In this document: piece by piece, positions 54,492 through 64,000 of the stretch
How positions within the stretch are numbered: the first letter of the stretch is position 1
How the letters are laid out: each line of letters starts with the position of its first letter
Assembly (NCBI RefSeq): GCF_004011695.2
Contig: NC_082422.1
Location: forward strand, 1,178,001-1,242,000
Source of the DNA: Ascochyta rabiei
Lineage: Eukaryota > Ascomycota > Dothideomycetes > Pleosporales > Didymellaceae
DNA length: 64,000 bases
Reading direction: 5' to 3'
Position numbers and translations under genes: made by a program
The notes under the pieces: model-generated
Seen by the model: the letters and a program-made list of their open reading frames with translations, nothing else
Told to the model about the DNA's origin: nothing
Databases searched by the model: none

Positions 54492-55921
54492 CTAAGGCAA
54501 AACAGCTACCAATCGGCCGCCACTGATCTCTCTTCTTCTCATTCTGTTCAATCCTTCATTGATGGAGCCCAATCCATCCACCGTTCCAACGACGTCTGGT
54601 GGCACCAACAGTCCTTTGACAAGCAATTTCTCGCACCAAGCACTCAGCGCTTCACCCACCTCCGGAATCTCATGGTAAAGTTTGATAGGCACATTGTGGA
54701 GTGTCACATCTCCCGGTATGTCGGTCTTAGGTAGTCCAGTCAGTCCGACCAGATGCGACCGCAGACCATCTTCCGCAGACTCCAACGGTGTCGATGGTGG
54801 AGTTGGAAGTTTCGAGTCTTTCCGTTCGTAGTTTTGCGCATCCTTTGGCAGGGAAGAGATGGGCGAGGTGGAGGATGCCAGCGATCGCAGGAGCTGAGCG
54901 GCAGATTCTTTACCCTGTGTATCGAAGCCAAAACGTGCGCTACCCTTTGTTGCTCGCTTGATGATGTCGATCGCTCGTTCCGGGTCATGCGAGTCCACGA
55001 GTAGGTCCGGACGTGTAGTCACGTTCGAAGACAGCCGCACTCCATGTTTTGCGGTATCGACGATAGAGACGATCTTGAGGCCGAACAGTCTTGCAATTTG
55101 CTTTGTGAGATGTGCGCTTGTGGAGCTGCCGCCCCAAATGACAAGATAATCTTTAGCTTTAGCTCGATCGTCCTCGCTAATGCTCTCGAGACACTCCTTT
55201 CTTATGTCCACTGGTAACCTCTCCGGGTCAATGTTGCGCACAATCTTCAATAGATCCGGACCGTCTTCGATGTCTTCGAAGCTGACACCCATGCATATAC
55301 CTAATGCCAATACTGCAGACACAAAGGCTACACCCAGGATACTTCCCGACTCCGCCGAGATGTTGTGTGGAAGACGAATAGTATTGAAAGATGATGCAAT
55401 GCTGTATTCTTGAAACGCAGCTTTTCGCAGGTCGCGATAGTCCGTCGAGGGAATAGTAACGACATCGCCTTCGCGTATACGAGAATCTGGAGCTTTCGGT
55501 GCTTTCACAACGATGCCCGAGAGTTCTCGCCCGGAAACATACGGTAATACTGGTATTCCGAAGTTGTAGTCACTGGTTCGCTGTCAGTTTCAAACCCATT
55601 ACCGTTCAGATAGTGTTGAAATTGCGATTCTGGGTTCAGAGATCGTACTCACGGCGCTTTCCAGTCGATTGGATTCAGTCCTACCGCAGTGACCTTGACT
55701 AGCAGCTCGGAGTCGTGCTGTATTTCCGGAACAGCGTGATCCACAGCCACTTCATATGGTTGGCGAATCGCGTGCAGTAGCAATGCAGATTGTTGTTCTG
55801 GATGTGGTGTGTCTATTTTCTTGCGCTGAAACTGGTTCTGTACATTGTCTGCAGTGGCCTGTTTACTGACTTCTGCAGGTGCTTTTGAGATACTCTTGGG
55901 TCGCCATCGCCACGGAACCAT
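54492..55921 (-). CDS. MDR-superfamily reductase / zinc-less alcohol dehydrogenase, ToxD-like
   Basis: NADPH-dependent medium-chain dehydrogenase/reductase. Two exons, 55921-55653 and 55581-54492, intron GTGAGT...TGACAG, 452 aa. The N-terminus has a 45-residue tail before ALLLHAIRQPYEVAVD. LLVKVTAVGLNPIDWKAP is followed by LPYVSGRELSGIVV, GDVVTIPSTDYRDLRKAAFQ and FVSAVLALGICMGVSFE. The nucleotide motif is LVIWGGSSTSAHLTKQIARL, then FGLKIVSIVDTAKHG. No zinc-binding Cys are seen, as in quinone reductases and trans-acting enoyl reductases. The family sequence at the join (PDYNFGIP) is out of frame by one base. The reading frame is saved only by a more upstream acceptor (PEPVTTTSGIP). So the 3'-ss choice should be checked. 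Placed inside the flavin-enzyme cluster. Confidence 0.8.
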
Positions 55922-56520
55922 GATGTTGTGAGTACAGAGGAGTCTGAAGACGCGAATACGGTATGATCACGGCAGTTGTGATGGGACAAAAAAGTTGAAG
56001 TATGACCCAAGGAGGTCATAGGATGTGACCGCAGCCTAGCGTCCTTGCTCAGAACGACTGAAAGGGCATTCCCGGACATCGTCATATTGCAGATTGGTCA
56101 GTGCAGGAGCTAGTGCGATACATGCATACAAACATGACCCGCCTCGGTGTCTACGGCCTCTTCACGGGGACCTTTATGTCGGCATTGTGGGGTCTAATGG
56201 CGTGGTAACTGCAAAGGAGAAGAACGGCTACAACAGGCTGCTAGAGTCGCACTAAAACGTGGGTAAATCGAGGAACCTAAAGAGAAGCGTGTTAGAGACG
56301 AAGAGCGGTACGAATCCGTGTTCTGTTACGCGACGCTGATTTGTGTTGGGATTGGAAGATAAGCGATTGCGTGAATGGAGACCATGAGCACACCATCTGC
56401 CCCATCAAATCGAAGCAACGTCGACAGCGACATCGGAATCATATGTATCTATGCAAGCCTCAGTAAGCACAGAATAACACAACTCGAGAGCACGACATCT
56501 TCTTGGGAATACACGAAATC
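55922..56520. other. Divergent promoter region (reductase/monooxygenase B)
   Basis: 599 bp between the divergent MDR reductase and monooxygenase B starts. No gene or repeat is recognised. Confidence 0.4.
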
Positions 56521-58320
56521 ATGGCACCCCCGAAGAAATGGATAGTGAACGCGTTCGTGGAGATGTGTAAGTCCACGTGACCTCGCGTCAACCAACGTCA
56601 TCTCCGTCTGACGCGACACACTTCCCCGCTTGACAAACGCTTCCTTCTGTCCGTTTTGGTAAGACGATAGACTGACTTCTGAATGAACCAACAGGTAGTG
56701 GCCATCAGTCTCCTGGACTATGGAGGCATCCAGAAGATCACTCGCACGAGTTCGGCGACGTGGAGCATTGGGTCGAACTTGCAAAGCTCCTGGAAGAGGC
56801 CAAGTTCCACGGAATCTTCATTGCCGATGTTCTCGGTGGCTATGATGTGAGTTTTGAAATGGACCGAGGCGCAGAGCTTGGTCTTAACAAACGATAAGGT
56901 TTACAACGGCAACCTCGATGCCGCGAAGATCTCTGGCGCGCAATGGCCCGTCAACGAACCGCTCAGTGTTGTAAGCGCAATGGCAGCAGCGACAAAGAGC
57001 ATTGGTTTTGGCGTAACAGTGTCGACCACGTACGAGCAGCCTTACCACTTGGCTCGCCGGCTATCAACCGTTGATCATCTATCGAAGGGCCGGTACGTAC
57101 AATTTTTACAATGTACTCCGACAGCTGCTAACAAGCTAGATTGGGATGGAACGTAGGTCATGGTTGCGGTTTTGTGAAACGTGGAACTAAACAACCTGCA
57201 GATTGTTACCAGTTACCTCGACTCCGCTGCCCGTAACATGGGCTTCAAGGAGCAGGTGGCAGTGAGTTCCACCATGGTACAGAAGAGCAGAGCTGACTCT
57301 GGCAGCACGAAGAAAGATATGCTCAAGCTGAAGAGTACGTGAGAGTGATGTACAAGCTGTTCGAGTCGTCATGGCGTGACGATGCGGTTGTGCTTGACCG
57401 CGAGAAGGGGGTGTACACAGTTCCAGAGCGGGTCCGCGAGATCAACCACAAGGGCAAATACTTCACAGTCCCTGGACCTCATATCTGTCAGCCAAGCCCG
57501 CAGCGCACCCCGCTGCTTCTTCAAGCTGGAACCTCCAAGGCTGGTAAGAAATTCGCTGCCGAAAGCGCGGAAGCTATATTTGTCAGTGCCTTCAGCCCCT
57601 CGGGTAAGTTCAGAAATTCTTCTTCGGGATATGCAGCAAGCTAACCACAGCAATCAAGTGCCCGCGAAAAGTATTGCAGAGATTAGGGAGTTAGCAGCAT
57701 CGCAACACGGTAGAGACAGAAACAACATCAAGGTCCTGGCGCTTGTGACTCCAATTATCGGGCGGACCGAAGAAGAGGCCCAAACCAAACTGGCTGATTA
57801 CCGCAAGTATGCCTCGCTCGATGGTGCACTGGCTCTTTTCTGCGGGTGGACAGGTATCGATCTTGGCAAGTATGGCGACGATGAAGAGCTTCGACAGGTT
57901 GAGAGCAACGCCGTGAGATCGACTGTGGAGGCATATGCGAAGTTCTCTCCCGGAACATCGAAGTGGACAAAGCATACCGTTGCTGAGCACGTGAGCATTG
58001 GTGGAAATGGTCCCATCATCGTGGGGACACCGGCTCAGGTGGTAGACGGACTGCAGACCTGGGTTGACGAGGCTGATGTTGACGGATTCAATTTCGCTTA
58101 CGCCTTGTTCCCGCAATCGTTCAAAGATATCATTGAGCTTTTACTGCCGGAATTGAGAGCGAGGGGTTTGTTCTGGGATGATTACGCTGTTCCGGGAGGC
58201 ACGTACCGAGAGAACTTCTATGGAAAGCCAGGGCAGAAGGGCCCACTGGACGAGCATGTCGCGTCGAAGTACCGCTGGAAGGCTGGAGTCGATGCCAAAG
58301 ACCACGCAATCCCCGAATGA
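56521..58320 (+). CDS. FMN-dependent monooxygenase, NtaA/SnaA/DszA family (copy B), 7 exons
   Basis: Second luciferase-like flavin monooxygenase. Exons: 56521-56566, 56695-56846, 56899-57092, 57140-57152 (13 nt), 57202-57261, 57306-57603 and 57659-58320, 474 aa. All junctions keep phase. The 13-nt exon supplies R-LGWN between DHLSKGR and IVTSYLDSAARN. The sequence follows copy A: KKWIVNAFVEMCSGHQSPGL, FIADVLGGYDVYNGNLDAA, FGVTVSTTYEQPYHLARRL, HEERYAQAEEYVRVMYKLFE and LLLQAGTSKAGKKFAAESAE. It continues with CGWTGIDLGKYGDDEEL, SIGGNGPIIVGTPAQVVDGL and EADVDGFNFAYALFPQSFKD. Copy A has one intron and copy B six, so the duplication is old or they were acquired separately. Electron supply by FMN reductase is expected, but no such gene is in view. 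Confidence 0.87.
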
Positions 58321-59033
58321 GTGGTGGAACAGTACTACAAATAAAATGATGCAACTGATGGTAGCTGAATTGTACTATGGAGATGAAGGTCGCGTCACGA
58401 CGCGTTGACTGCCACTCAGATACGCTAGCGTGCCAAGCCATCGCTGAGTCATGTAGACCAGAGCACTTTCCACTTCTACTTCTACCATCTCACGCATGTA
58501 GCAGCTCTCCATCTTCTGATCCTCTGCGCGAGACGACGAATGTTTTTCTTCGGTAGTGCATCTCACAGCATGCTCATACAAGCGTAAGGTGCACCAAGGA
58601 AGCTGTCTGCTGCGCCTCCACATTACTCGACCAATGATGCTTCCACAGAAAGGCCTGGGCAAGAAACAAGGTTACTGGAAGTTTGGAGCCGAGCGCGCCT
58701 TGAGCGGTCTGTGAGATAAGGCTATTGCAAATTTTAGCAAGCGCTCTGGTCAACGGAGCGCTCTGCAAGGAGCATGTGTACTTGGCAGACTGCAAATGTT
58801 GTTTCCACAAGCTTGGTAGTCGCTTGGTATACCTTTTGGAGGTCGATTGTGCCATCCATGCACCAATAACGACATCCGGCTAGCCTATTCAGGTAATTTA
58901 CTCATGACTTGTCGATCACACGTTATCAAGCCTCACAATGCACGGATTTTGTCTAGAAACATGAGGTATTGGGGTTTTTATAAAAGGGAAGTGCGTGCAG
59001 CAGCACTCATGATGAAGCCTGCCCTCACCCAAG
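58321..59033. other. Gene-free stretch
   Basis: 713 bp between two same-strand cluster genes. Nothing is recognised. Confidence 0.4.
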
Positions 59034-60526
59034 ATGGCTAACAAGGTTGTCGAACCGGAAGTTGAACAATCGCAGGGCGAGCAAGTCACGAAAACTGTTT
59101 CACGCTTTACGCGTTGGTATCGAAGTCCACTCTTCAATGTTATCATCGTGGGACTTATTTCGTTTACCCAGCCTGGAATCTGGAACGCACTGAACAGTAA
59201 GACTCCGAGCAAGTTATAGCAAGGATAACGTCTGACAGAAAGTAGATGTTGGAGCTGGCGGCCAACAGGAACCTTACCTCGTCAACGGTGCCAATTCCCT
59301 GACTTTCGGTATCATGGTCTTTGGCTGCTCGATCTTCGCCATTCTTGCGAATAAGTTTGGTTTGAAGAACGTCTTGATTCTGGGAACCCTAGGGTACGCG
59401 CCTTACTCCGCCTCGCTATACGTCAACAATCGTTACGGTACTGAGTGGTTTGTCTTGTTTGGCGGCGCTACCTGCGGACTCGCAGCGTCAGCTCTCTGGG
59501 CCTCTGAGGGTGCGATCGCACTGGGCTACGCAGACATTAAAGATCGTGGAAAGTTCACGGGCATTTGGCTCGGACTGCGAGAGCTCGGCCAGCTGATTGG
59601 CTCATCGATTCAGCTGTCTCTGAACTACAAAAGCGGACAAAGAGGCAAGGTCGGGTACACAACATACATCGTCCTTATTGCACTGCAATGTCTGGGGCTT
59701 CCACTCGCCCTTCTTGTCTCACCACCACAGAAGGTCATCCACCGTGACGGCCGCAAGGTACCGGATCCGACGAAGAACAAGGTTGTCATGAAGGAAGTGT
59801 CGAAATGGTGGGCGTTGCTCACAGATCGACGCTTCTACCTTCTCATTCCCGTCATGATCGGCTTCAACTGGAACAACACCTATCAGGGTATCTACCTCAC
59901 CAGGTACTTCTCAGTCCGCGCCCGAACTCTCGGCTCATTGACTTCAGGCGTCGCTGCCACCATAGCGAACCTCTTGTGGGGCTGGCTTTACGACACGACG
60001 TACTTCAGCCGCCCAGCCCTAGCAAAGATAACCTGGACCTTCTTCTCAGTGCTGATGCTGGCGCTGTTTGGATGGCAAGTTGCTAATGAGAAGCTGTACT
60101 CCGAAGCAGTCCCGAAGGTCACTTTGGATTGGGATCTTCCCGGATTCGGTCGCGGCTTCGCAGTGAACGTGCTGTTCCGGTAAGCTTTGCTCACGAGTAC
60201 TAACGCGCCTCTGCTAACCAATTCACAGCTTCATGAACGAGTCGCATTACATGTTTGTGTACTGGATCCTCGGAGCTTTCTTCGACGACATCGAGACGCT
60301 GACTCTAGCTGTGGGTCTGCTCCGGTCTTTTGAGTCTGTTGGATCTTGTCTGGCATTTGGCATTGGGGCGGCCAAGATCAAGCCCATGATCAACCTGATC
60401 ATTGCCTTTGTCATGTTCTCAGTTACCATACCGTCGACTTTCGCGGCAACGTTCATCGTGCCAGAGCGACCAGTCGATGAGCGTAAGGCTGTGTCGGATG
60501 ATGAGTCTGTAGAGGCTATTAAATGA
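59034..60526 (+). CDS. UNC93-like MFS transporter (copy B)
   Basis: Three exons: 59034-59196, 59246-60179 and 60229-60526, 464 aa. The first acceptor can be GACAG or AAAGTAG. Only the second (59246) gives NALNNVGAGGQQEPYLVNGA, the family spacing. The join of exons 2 and 3 (NVLFRFMNESHYMFVYWIL) is continuous. The signature PGIWNALN-NVGAGGQQEPYL is followed by ANSLTFGIMVFGCSI, then LGYAPYSASLYVNNRYGTEW. It has about 11-12 TM segments, a cytosolic loop (HRDGRKVPDPTKNKVVMKEV) and an acidic C-terminus. The same loop in copy A reads QRKDGKKVDLTILNNPW, supporting paralogy. It is convergent with the ALDC-like gene, 158 bp away. Confidence 0.88.
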
Positions 60527-60684
60527 GTGTGGTGGATGAAGTGGGAACGTTATCGACCACCACAGCGGATTTGTCATAGAGTAGCTTCGCGGCCTCAACT
60601 AGAATCTCCGTCAACACCTCACTTTTACTTGCTCCTCCTTAATTGTATGTGATTGCAGAATCGTTCCACCTACCAGACGAATCC

Positions 60685-61311
60685 TCACAGTCTTACATCC
60701 TCCCAATCCTGACTCTGGGAGAACCCCAAATGAAAGCGCCCCGTCTTAGCAAAGCTCAAGGTTGCGACCTCCGTCTCAAAATCAACCACCTTGCCACCAA
60801 CCTCACCCGAATCAGCCAAGAAATGCGCATGTATCCTGGGCCCACTAATCCCCTTCATCCAAGCCGGCACCACGAAGCCGAAAACGATGCCCTTCTTGTG
60901 GTGCTGCTCCCCGCCATCGGTGAACTCAACGGACTTGAACATGCCCACGACCTTGAACGGCGCTAGCGTGTTCACGGCTCTGGCGTGAGCTAGTTTCGGG
61001 CTCGAGAGCAGGTCGTCTAGACTCTCCATGTCGAGAGACGGTACCTCCATGCGGAACGTGGGGCGGAAGATGGTGACCATTGCGAAGGGGAGGCGGGCGT
61101 CCATGGGCGCTGGTGCGGCCTTGTTGTCGCTCGATAAGGCGTACGCTTCGCCGTTGTTCAGGATCATGAGCTTGCCGTCTTCGTAGCTTCCAATGCCGTC
61201 GGTGCCGTGGGACGTGAGGTCGGCTGTGCGTGGTTGGCCCTGGTTGAAGCCGGCTGCTGTGGCGGCGGTTGTGCCGAACTGGAAGATGTCGTTGGGTATT
61301 GAGGTGACCAT
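60685..61311 (-). CDS. Alpha-acetolactate decarboxylase-like protein with altered zinc site
   Basis: Single exon, 208 aa. The family (budA/alsD) converts 2-acetolactate into acetoin with a zinc ion held by three His residues. Recognisable: DIFQFGTTAATAAGFNQGQP, LTSHGTDGIGSYEDGKLMIL, NGEAYALSSD and RLPFAMVTIFRPTFRMEV. The metal region is AWMKGISGPRIHAHFLADSG, continuing EVGGKVVDFE. The first two His (HAH) are there; where known bacterial enzymes have HxH-x10-H, this protein has Lys after the same 10-residue gap. So the zinc site lacks one ligand. It may be inactive, use another residue, or do a different reaction. About 30 residues shorter than bacterial secreted forms and without a signal peptide, thus cytosolic. 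Horizontal transfer is possible since the family is mainly bacterial. Confidence 0.82.
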   Translation of the reverse strand: MVTSIPNDIFQFGTTAATAAGFNQGQPRTADLTSHGTDGIGSYEDGKLMILNNGEAYALSSDNKAAPAPMDARLPFAMVTIFRPTFRMEVPSLDMESLDDLLSSPKLAHARAVNTLAPFKVVGMFKSVEFTDGGEQHHKKGIVFGFVVPAWMKGISGPRIHAHFLADSGEVGGKVVDFETEVATLSFAKTGRFHLGFSQSQDWEDVRL

Positions 61312-61863
61312 GGTGAGGTGGGTGGGTGGGTTTGGTTATCGAGCTATCTGATATTAGGGTGTTCAAGTGTGATATATCGAAGGATTCGGCTGTCGAGGAG
61401 AGCCGGTCATTCACATCCGGCGGATCTCCGGATCGTCGATGTTGAGTTCTGATGGGCCTCCAACTCAGCACGTTCAATCTTCTGCGTGGACGTTTCAAGT
61501 GCAATGAATATATCTTCGTAATCAAGTGGGTTCACGACGAAGTCCAGTTCCGCTTGCGTAGGCGTATTCGAAGGTGGACAAAATGAATCACTTCTTATGT
61601 AATGTCGCTGCGGAGTACAGTGACACAGGATAAAAGAGTTCTCGAATTTGATCGAGATCACCGTTTTAGTGTAATCCTTGATGGATTGAGTATACCATGT
61701 AATTGTCCACAATCAACGGTGGAAGGTGCAGCGCAGCCTGAGCCAATGAACGTCGCGCTTACATAACACGTTCTTGGCGCATCGCGAAGCTCGAACAACC
61801 TCATCATATCACGACGCCTACCCCAGCACTTCCAGCAGGTCGCCCTCCGCCTCACTACACGCA
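61312..61863. other. Gene-poor stretch
   Basis: 552 bp between divergent ALDC-like and NDUFS6 starts. A 101-codon minus-strand frame (61407-61712) exists but has no recognisable motif. I treat the stretch as a promoter region. Confidence 0.4.
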
Positions 61864-62686
61864 ATGCTCTCCCGAACCCTCCGCGCGCGCAGCGCCCTGC
61901 GCCTCGCCAAGCCATCCTTCCGGGCCACCTACTCGTCGCAGAACAAAGCCGAAGTGCCCGCCAACGACCCCGTCGCGCGCAAAGAAGTGCCGACCATTTC
62001 CAAGACCAATGCGACCGCCACGTCCTCGGAGGGCTCTTTCGACAAGGTCCTGCAGGAGAGCGTCGAGCAGGGCGAGAAGCTGAGGAAGCAGCAAGCCCCC
62101 AACCGTCAAGGAATCTGGAGCAGGAGCCAGCAGCCTAGGGAGGTTGCCATGAGCGGCCCGAGGTTCGAGCAGAGCATCATCGAGGACCAGGTACGTCATG
62201 AATGAGGAACCGGGCGCAGAGAGTGCAATGGAAGCCATATGCGGGGCGCGGACAGCAAAGGAGGGATTATGGCTCAAGGGAGTGACGGGACTCTCGCTAA
62301 CAAGTATTGCACAGCCTCGCCCGTACGCTGCTATCGACCTCATCCACCAGCAGCCCGTTCGCTGGACGCACGAGCGCATCGTTTCCTGCGACGGTGGAGG
62401 CGGACCCCTCGGCCACCCCAGGATCTTCATCAACACCGACAAGCCCCAGATCTGCTGGTGCACATACTGCGGTCTTCCATTTGTACGTTGCTTCCGTGTC
62501 TGCTCTGAATTGCAGGGTGAAATTTTATGACATGAATCTGACGCGTACCAGGCTCACGAGCACCACCGCGCACACCTCGAATCCCTCCCTGCGGACCAGC
62601 TATCGTACCCCCTTGGACCTAAGGGAAACGCAGCTGAAGTCAACGAGGCACAAAAGGTCACAGATGAGCCGCTCGCCCAACGATAA
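61864..62686 (+). CDS. Mitochondrial complex I zinc-finger subunit (NDUFS6, 13-kDa type)
   Basis: Accessory subunit of NADH:ubiquinone oxidoreductase in the N-module, with a zinc site of the CHCC type. Three exons, 61864-62190, 62315-62482 and 62552-62686, 209 aa; introns GTACGT...GCACAG and GTACGT...ACCAG. The N-terminus MLSRTLRARSALRLAKPSFR is a matrix presequence. The CHCC domain is GPLGHPRIFINTDKPQICWC with TYCGLPF, containing the ligands His and Cys-x-x-Cys, then the third exon AHEHHRAHLESLPADQLSYP. Preceding it is IDLIHQQPVRWTHERIVSCD, the conserved core. The C-terminus NEAQKVTDEPLAQR is an acidic tail. The function and the joins are well supported. It stands outside the cluster and marks its right boundary. 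Confidence 0.92.
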
Positions 62687-63008
62687 ACTATTTCGCGGGA
62701 ACAGGGTGGTCGTGTGATTGTATATATGTATCGAGAGAAGAACAATGCACTGTTTGTGACTTTTCCAAACATCTTACAAATTCTCTCGTAGTTGTCGTCC
62801 TCAATTCGCAACACACATCAGCGGGAAGTCCACCGCGCCTAAAAGTAAAGGTCTTGCGCTTTCATTACGCCCACGAGCTTGAATCAGAGGTTTATCACAC
62901 AGACAGTTTATTCAATCGCACGATGCTACCACCCAGTTGTTCCACATCCGCCAAAGCAAGCGTTTTCTAGTCCCGTCTTGGAGCATCGGAGTGCAACAGG
63001 GACAGTGA

Positions 63009-64000
63009 TCAAGCAGTGATTCCACTTCTTCCACCATCAACAACACGCCGAACTTCCATTGCGTATTGCTCGTGCACTTCCTCCAGGGTAAGAGTGAAGT
63101 CTGACGCCAGGCTCAGCCGGCCACCCTGAGCCTATCCCATGATCCCGAACACGCCGCACTATCCATCTCGAGGATCTGCACACCGTCTGTCCTGGAGATC
63201 GCAGAAAAGATCGAGATGATTTCGGCGAAGCCCAATCTCTTTTCTTCTCGCAGCCGGCCTCATTTGCGTTTCCAGGATATCGAGTAACGGATCCCAGGTC
63301 GGTGTACCGTAACATTGCACTTGGACACCGCACAGACGCCAACACAGCCTTTTGACCGGCCAAGCGCATCCCCGTCAGGAAAAGCAGTAGAATGTTTTTG
63401 AACGCACATCGACCATCTCAGTGCGAATTACTGATAGGTCAGGTTAGTCCTGTAGCACGAAACATGCACAGCCATGCACCGATTTAGTATCTACTCATCT
63501 CGAGTACAAAGTCAAGAAACCAGCAGATATCTTGGAACCTCTTACCTCTTACCTCTCAGTCCGTGAGGGTTGGTGTATTAATTCGAAGGTAACACTGATG
63601 CAGTCAGCAAGGCAAGAAGCGTGTGGTTAAGCTTCTAGTGTAATGGCAGTTTAGACGGAAAGGGAGAGGAATCGCTGTTATCTTGCATAGTGGTGAGTTG
63701 CACACACTTGCCCCAGCGGTAGGTCAATGCAGCATAGTGAACAGGCTTGGTCGGCAAACATAACCGTAGCTTGTCGGTGGCACTCGGATCGACTCGAATG
63801 AGACGTTTAGGCAATGCATGATGTGCTCTCACATAAGCTGTGCAATGCTCGTGAGTATTCACACAATCGCCAATCCAGCCTTTCAACCTCCGAATAGATT
63901 GCGGGGTTCGCGGATCCAGACAGACTTCGCTGACTGATAAAGGATAGGAGTTGGGAGGATTTGAAGGTTCTGCGTTCATCTCAGTGCAAGGTTTATCAGA
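63009..64000 (-). pseudogene. HET-domain pseudogene, running off the window edge
   Basis: From the right edge the minus-strand frame is open (63979-63635) and reads LKGWIGDCVNTHEHCTAYVR and KPVHYAALTYRWGKCVQLTT, the start of a HET domain (cf. LSYCWG). It ends at a stop after FPSKLPLH. The rest of the HET domain (WIDSLCIxQD) is missing. About 450 bp on, DLQDRRCADPRDG-stop-CGVFGIMG-stop-AQGGRLSLASDF appears (63200-63087), followed by TLTLEEVHEQYAMEV and an end TGA at 63009. The two internal TAG codons sit where other HET proteins have residues in the DPRDRVFGIMGLA segment. So a HET gene with a central deletion and nonsense changes. Confidence 0.82.

Noticed and set aside
61407..61712. 101-codon minus-strand frame between ALDC-like and NDUFS6
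   Set aside because: No motif, no good start context; lies in a divergent promoter region.

Overview
The window is nuclear DNA of a filamentous ascomycete (Pezizomycotina). Short spliceosomal introns of about 40-70 bases with GTRNGT donors interrupt many genes. Single-copy eukaryotic housekeeping genes (SRP54, RRP15, YAH1, UGO1, NAA38, CysRS, TRM61, NDUFS6) lie next to HET-domain genes, secreted hydrolases and fungal-type transporters. The combination looks like a Dothideomycete, but that is an inference from gene types and not a database match.

Layout. 0-1.3 kb: 3' part of a flavin monooxygenase, followed by 1.9 kb without a gene. 3.2-9.6 kb: housekeeping block SRP54 (-), RRP15 (+), YAH1 ferredoxin (-) and UGO1 (+), with a long purine minisatellite. 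9.7-13.2 kb: AT-rich degenerate repeats, then an intact HET gene. 13.2-19.5 kb: decayed region with an NmrA-like pseudogene, an SDR pseudogene that still keeps its four introns, and two small ORF genes. 19.9-22 kb: NAA38 (-) and a mitochondrial-type protein (+). 24.1-27 kb: an SDR lacking its nucleotide-binding motif and a second intact HET gene. 27.2-33.9 kb: CysRS (-), TRM61 (+) and a PhoD-like membrane phosphoesterase (-) with a 12-nt exon. 34.0-35.2 kb: a 563-bp AT-rich element with 17-bp terminal inverted repeats, beside a HET remnant. 35.2-41.3 kb: a secreted BNR-propeller protein, a secreted M14 peptidase-like protein and an F-box protein. 41.3-43.4 kb: satellite-rich spacer. 43.4-45.2 kb: an MFS transporter.

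45.7-61.3 kb is the most interesting part. Eight adjacent genes look like a catabolic or biosynthetic cluster: two NtaA/SnaA/DszA-type FMN monooxygenases, one Baeyer-Villiger-type FAD monooxygenase, one MDR-type reductase, one DAL5-family transporter, two paralogous UNC93-like transporters, and an acetolactate-decarboxylase-like protein in which a zinc-ligand His is replaced by Lys. The inferred theme is uptake of a small organic compound and its oxidation by flavin enzymes. I see neither the flavin reductase that would supply FMNH2 nor a transcription factor. The window ends with NDUFS6 (+) and a broken HET gene (-).

Gene models were spliced by hand from donor/acceptor dinucleotides, and reading phase was checked across each junction. 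No similarity search was possible.
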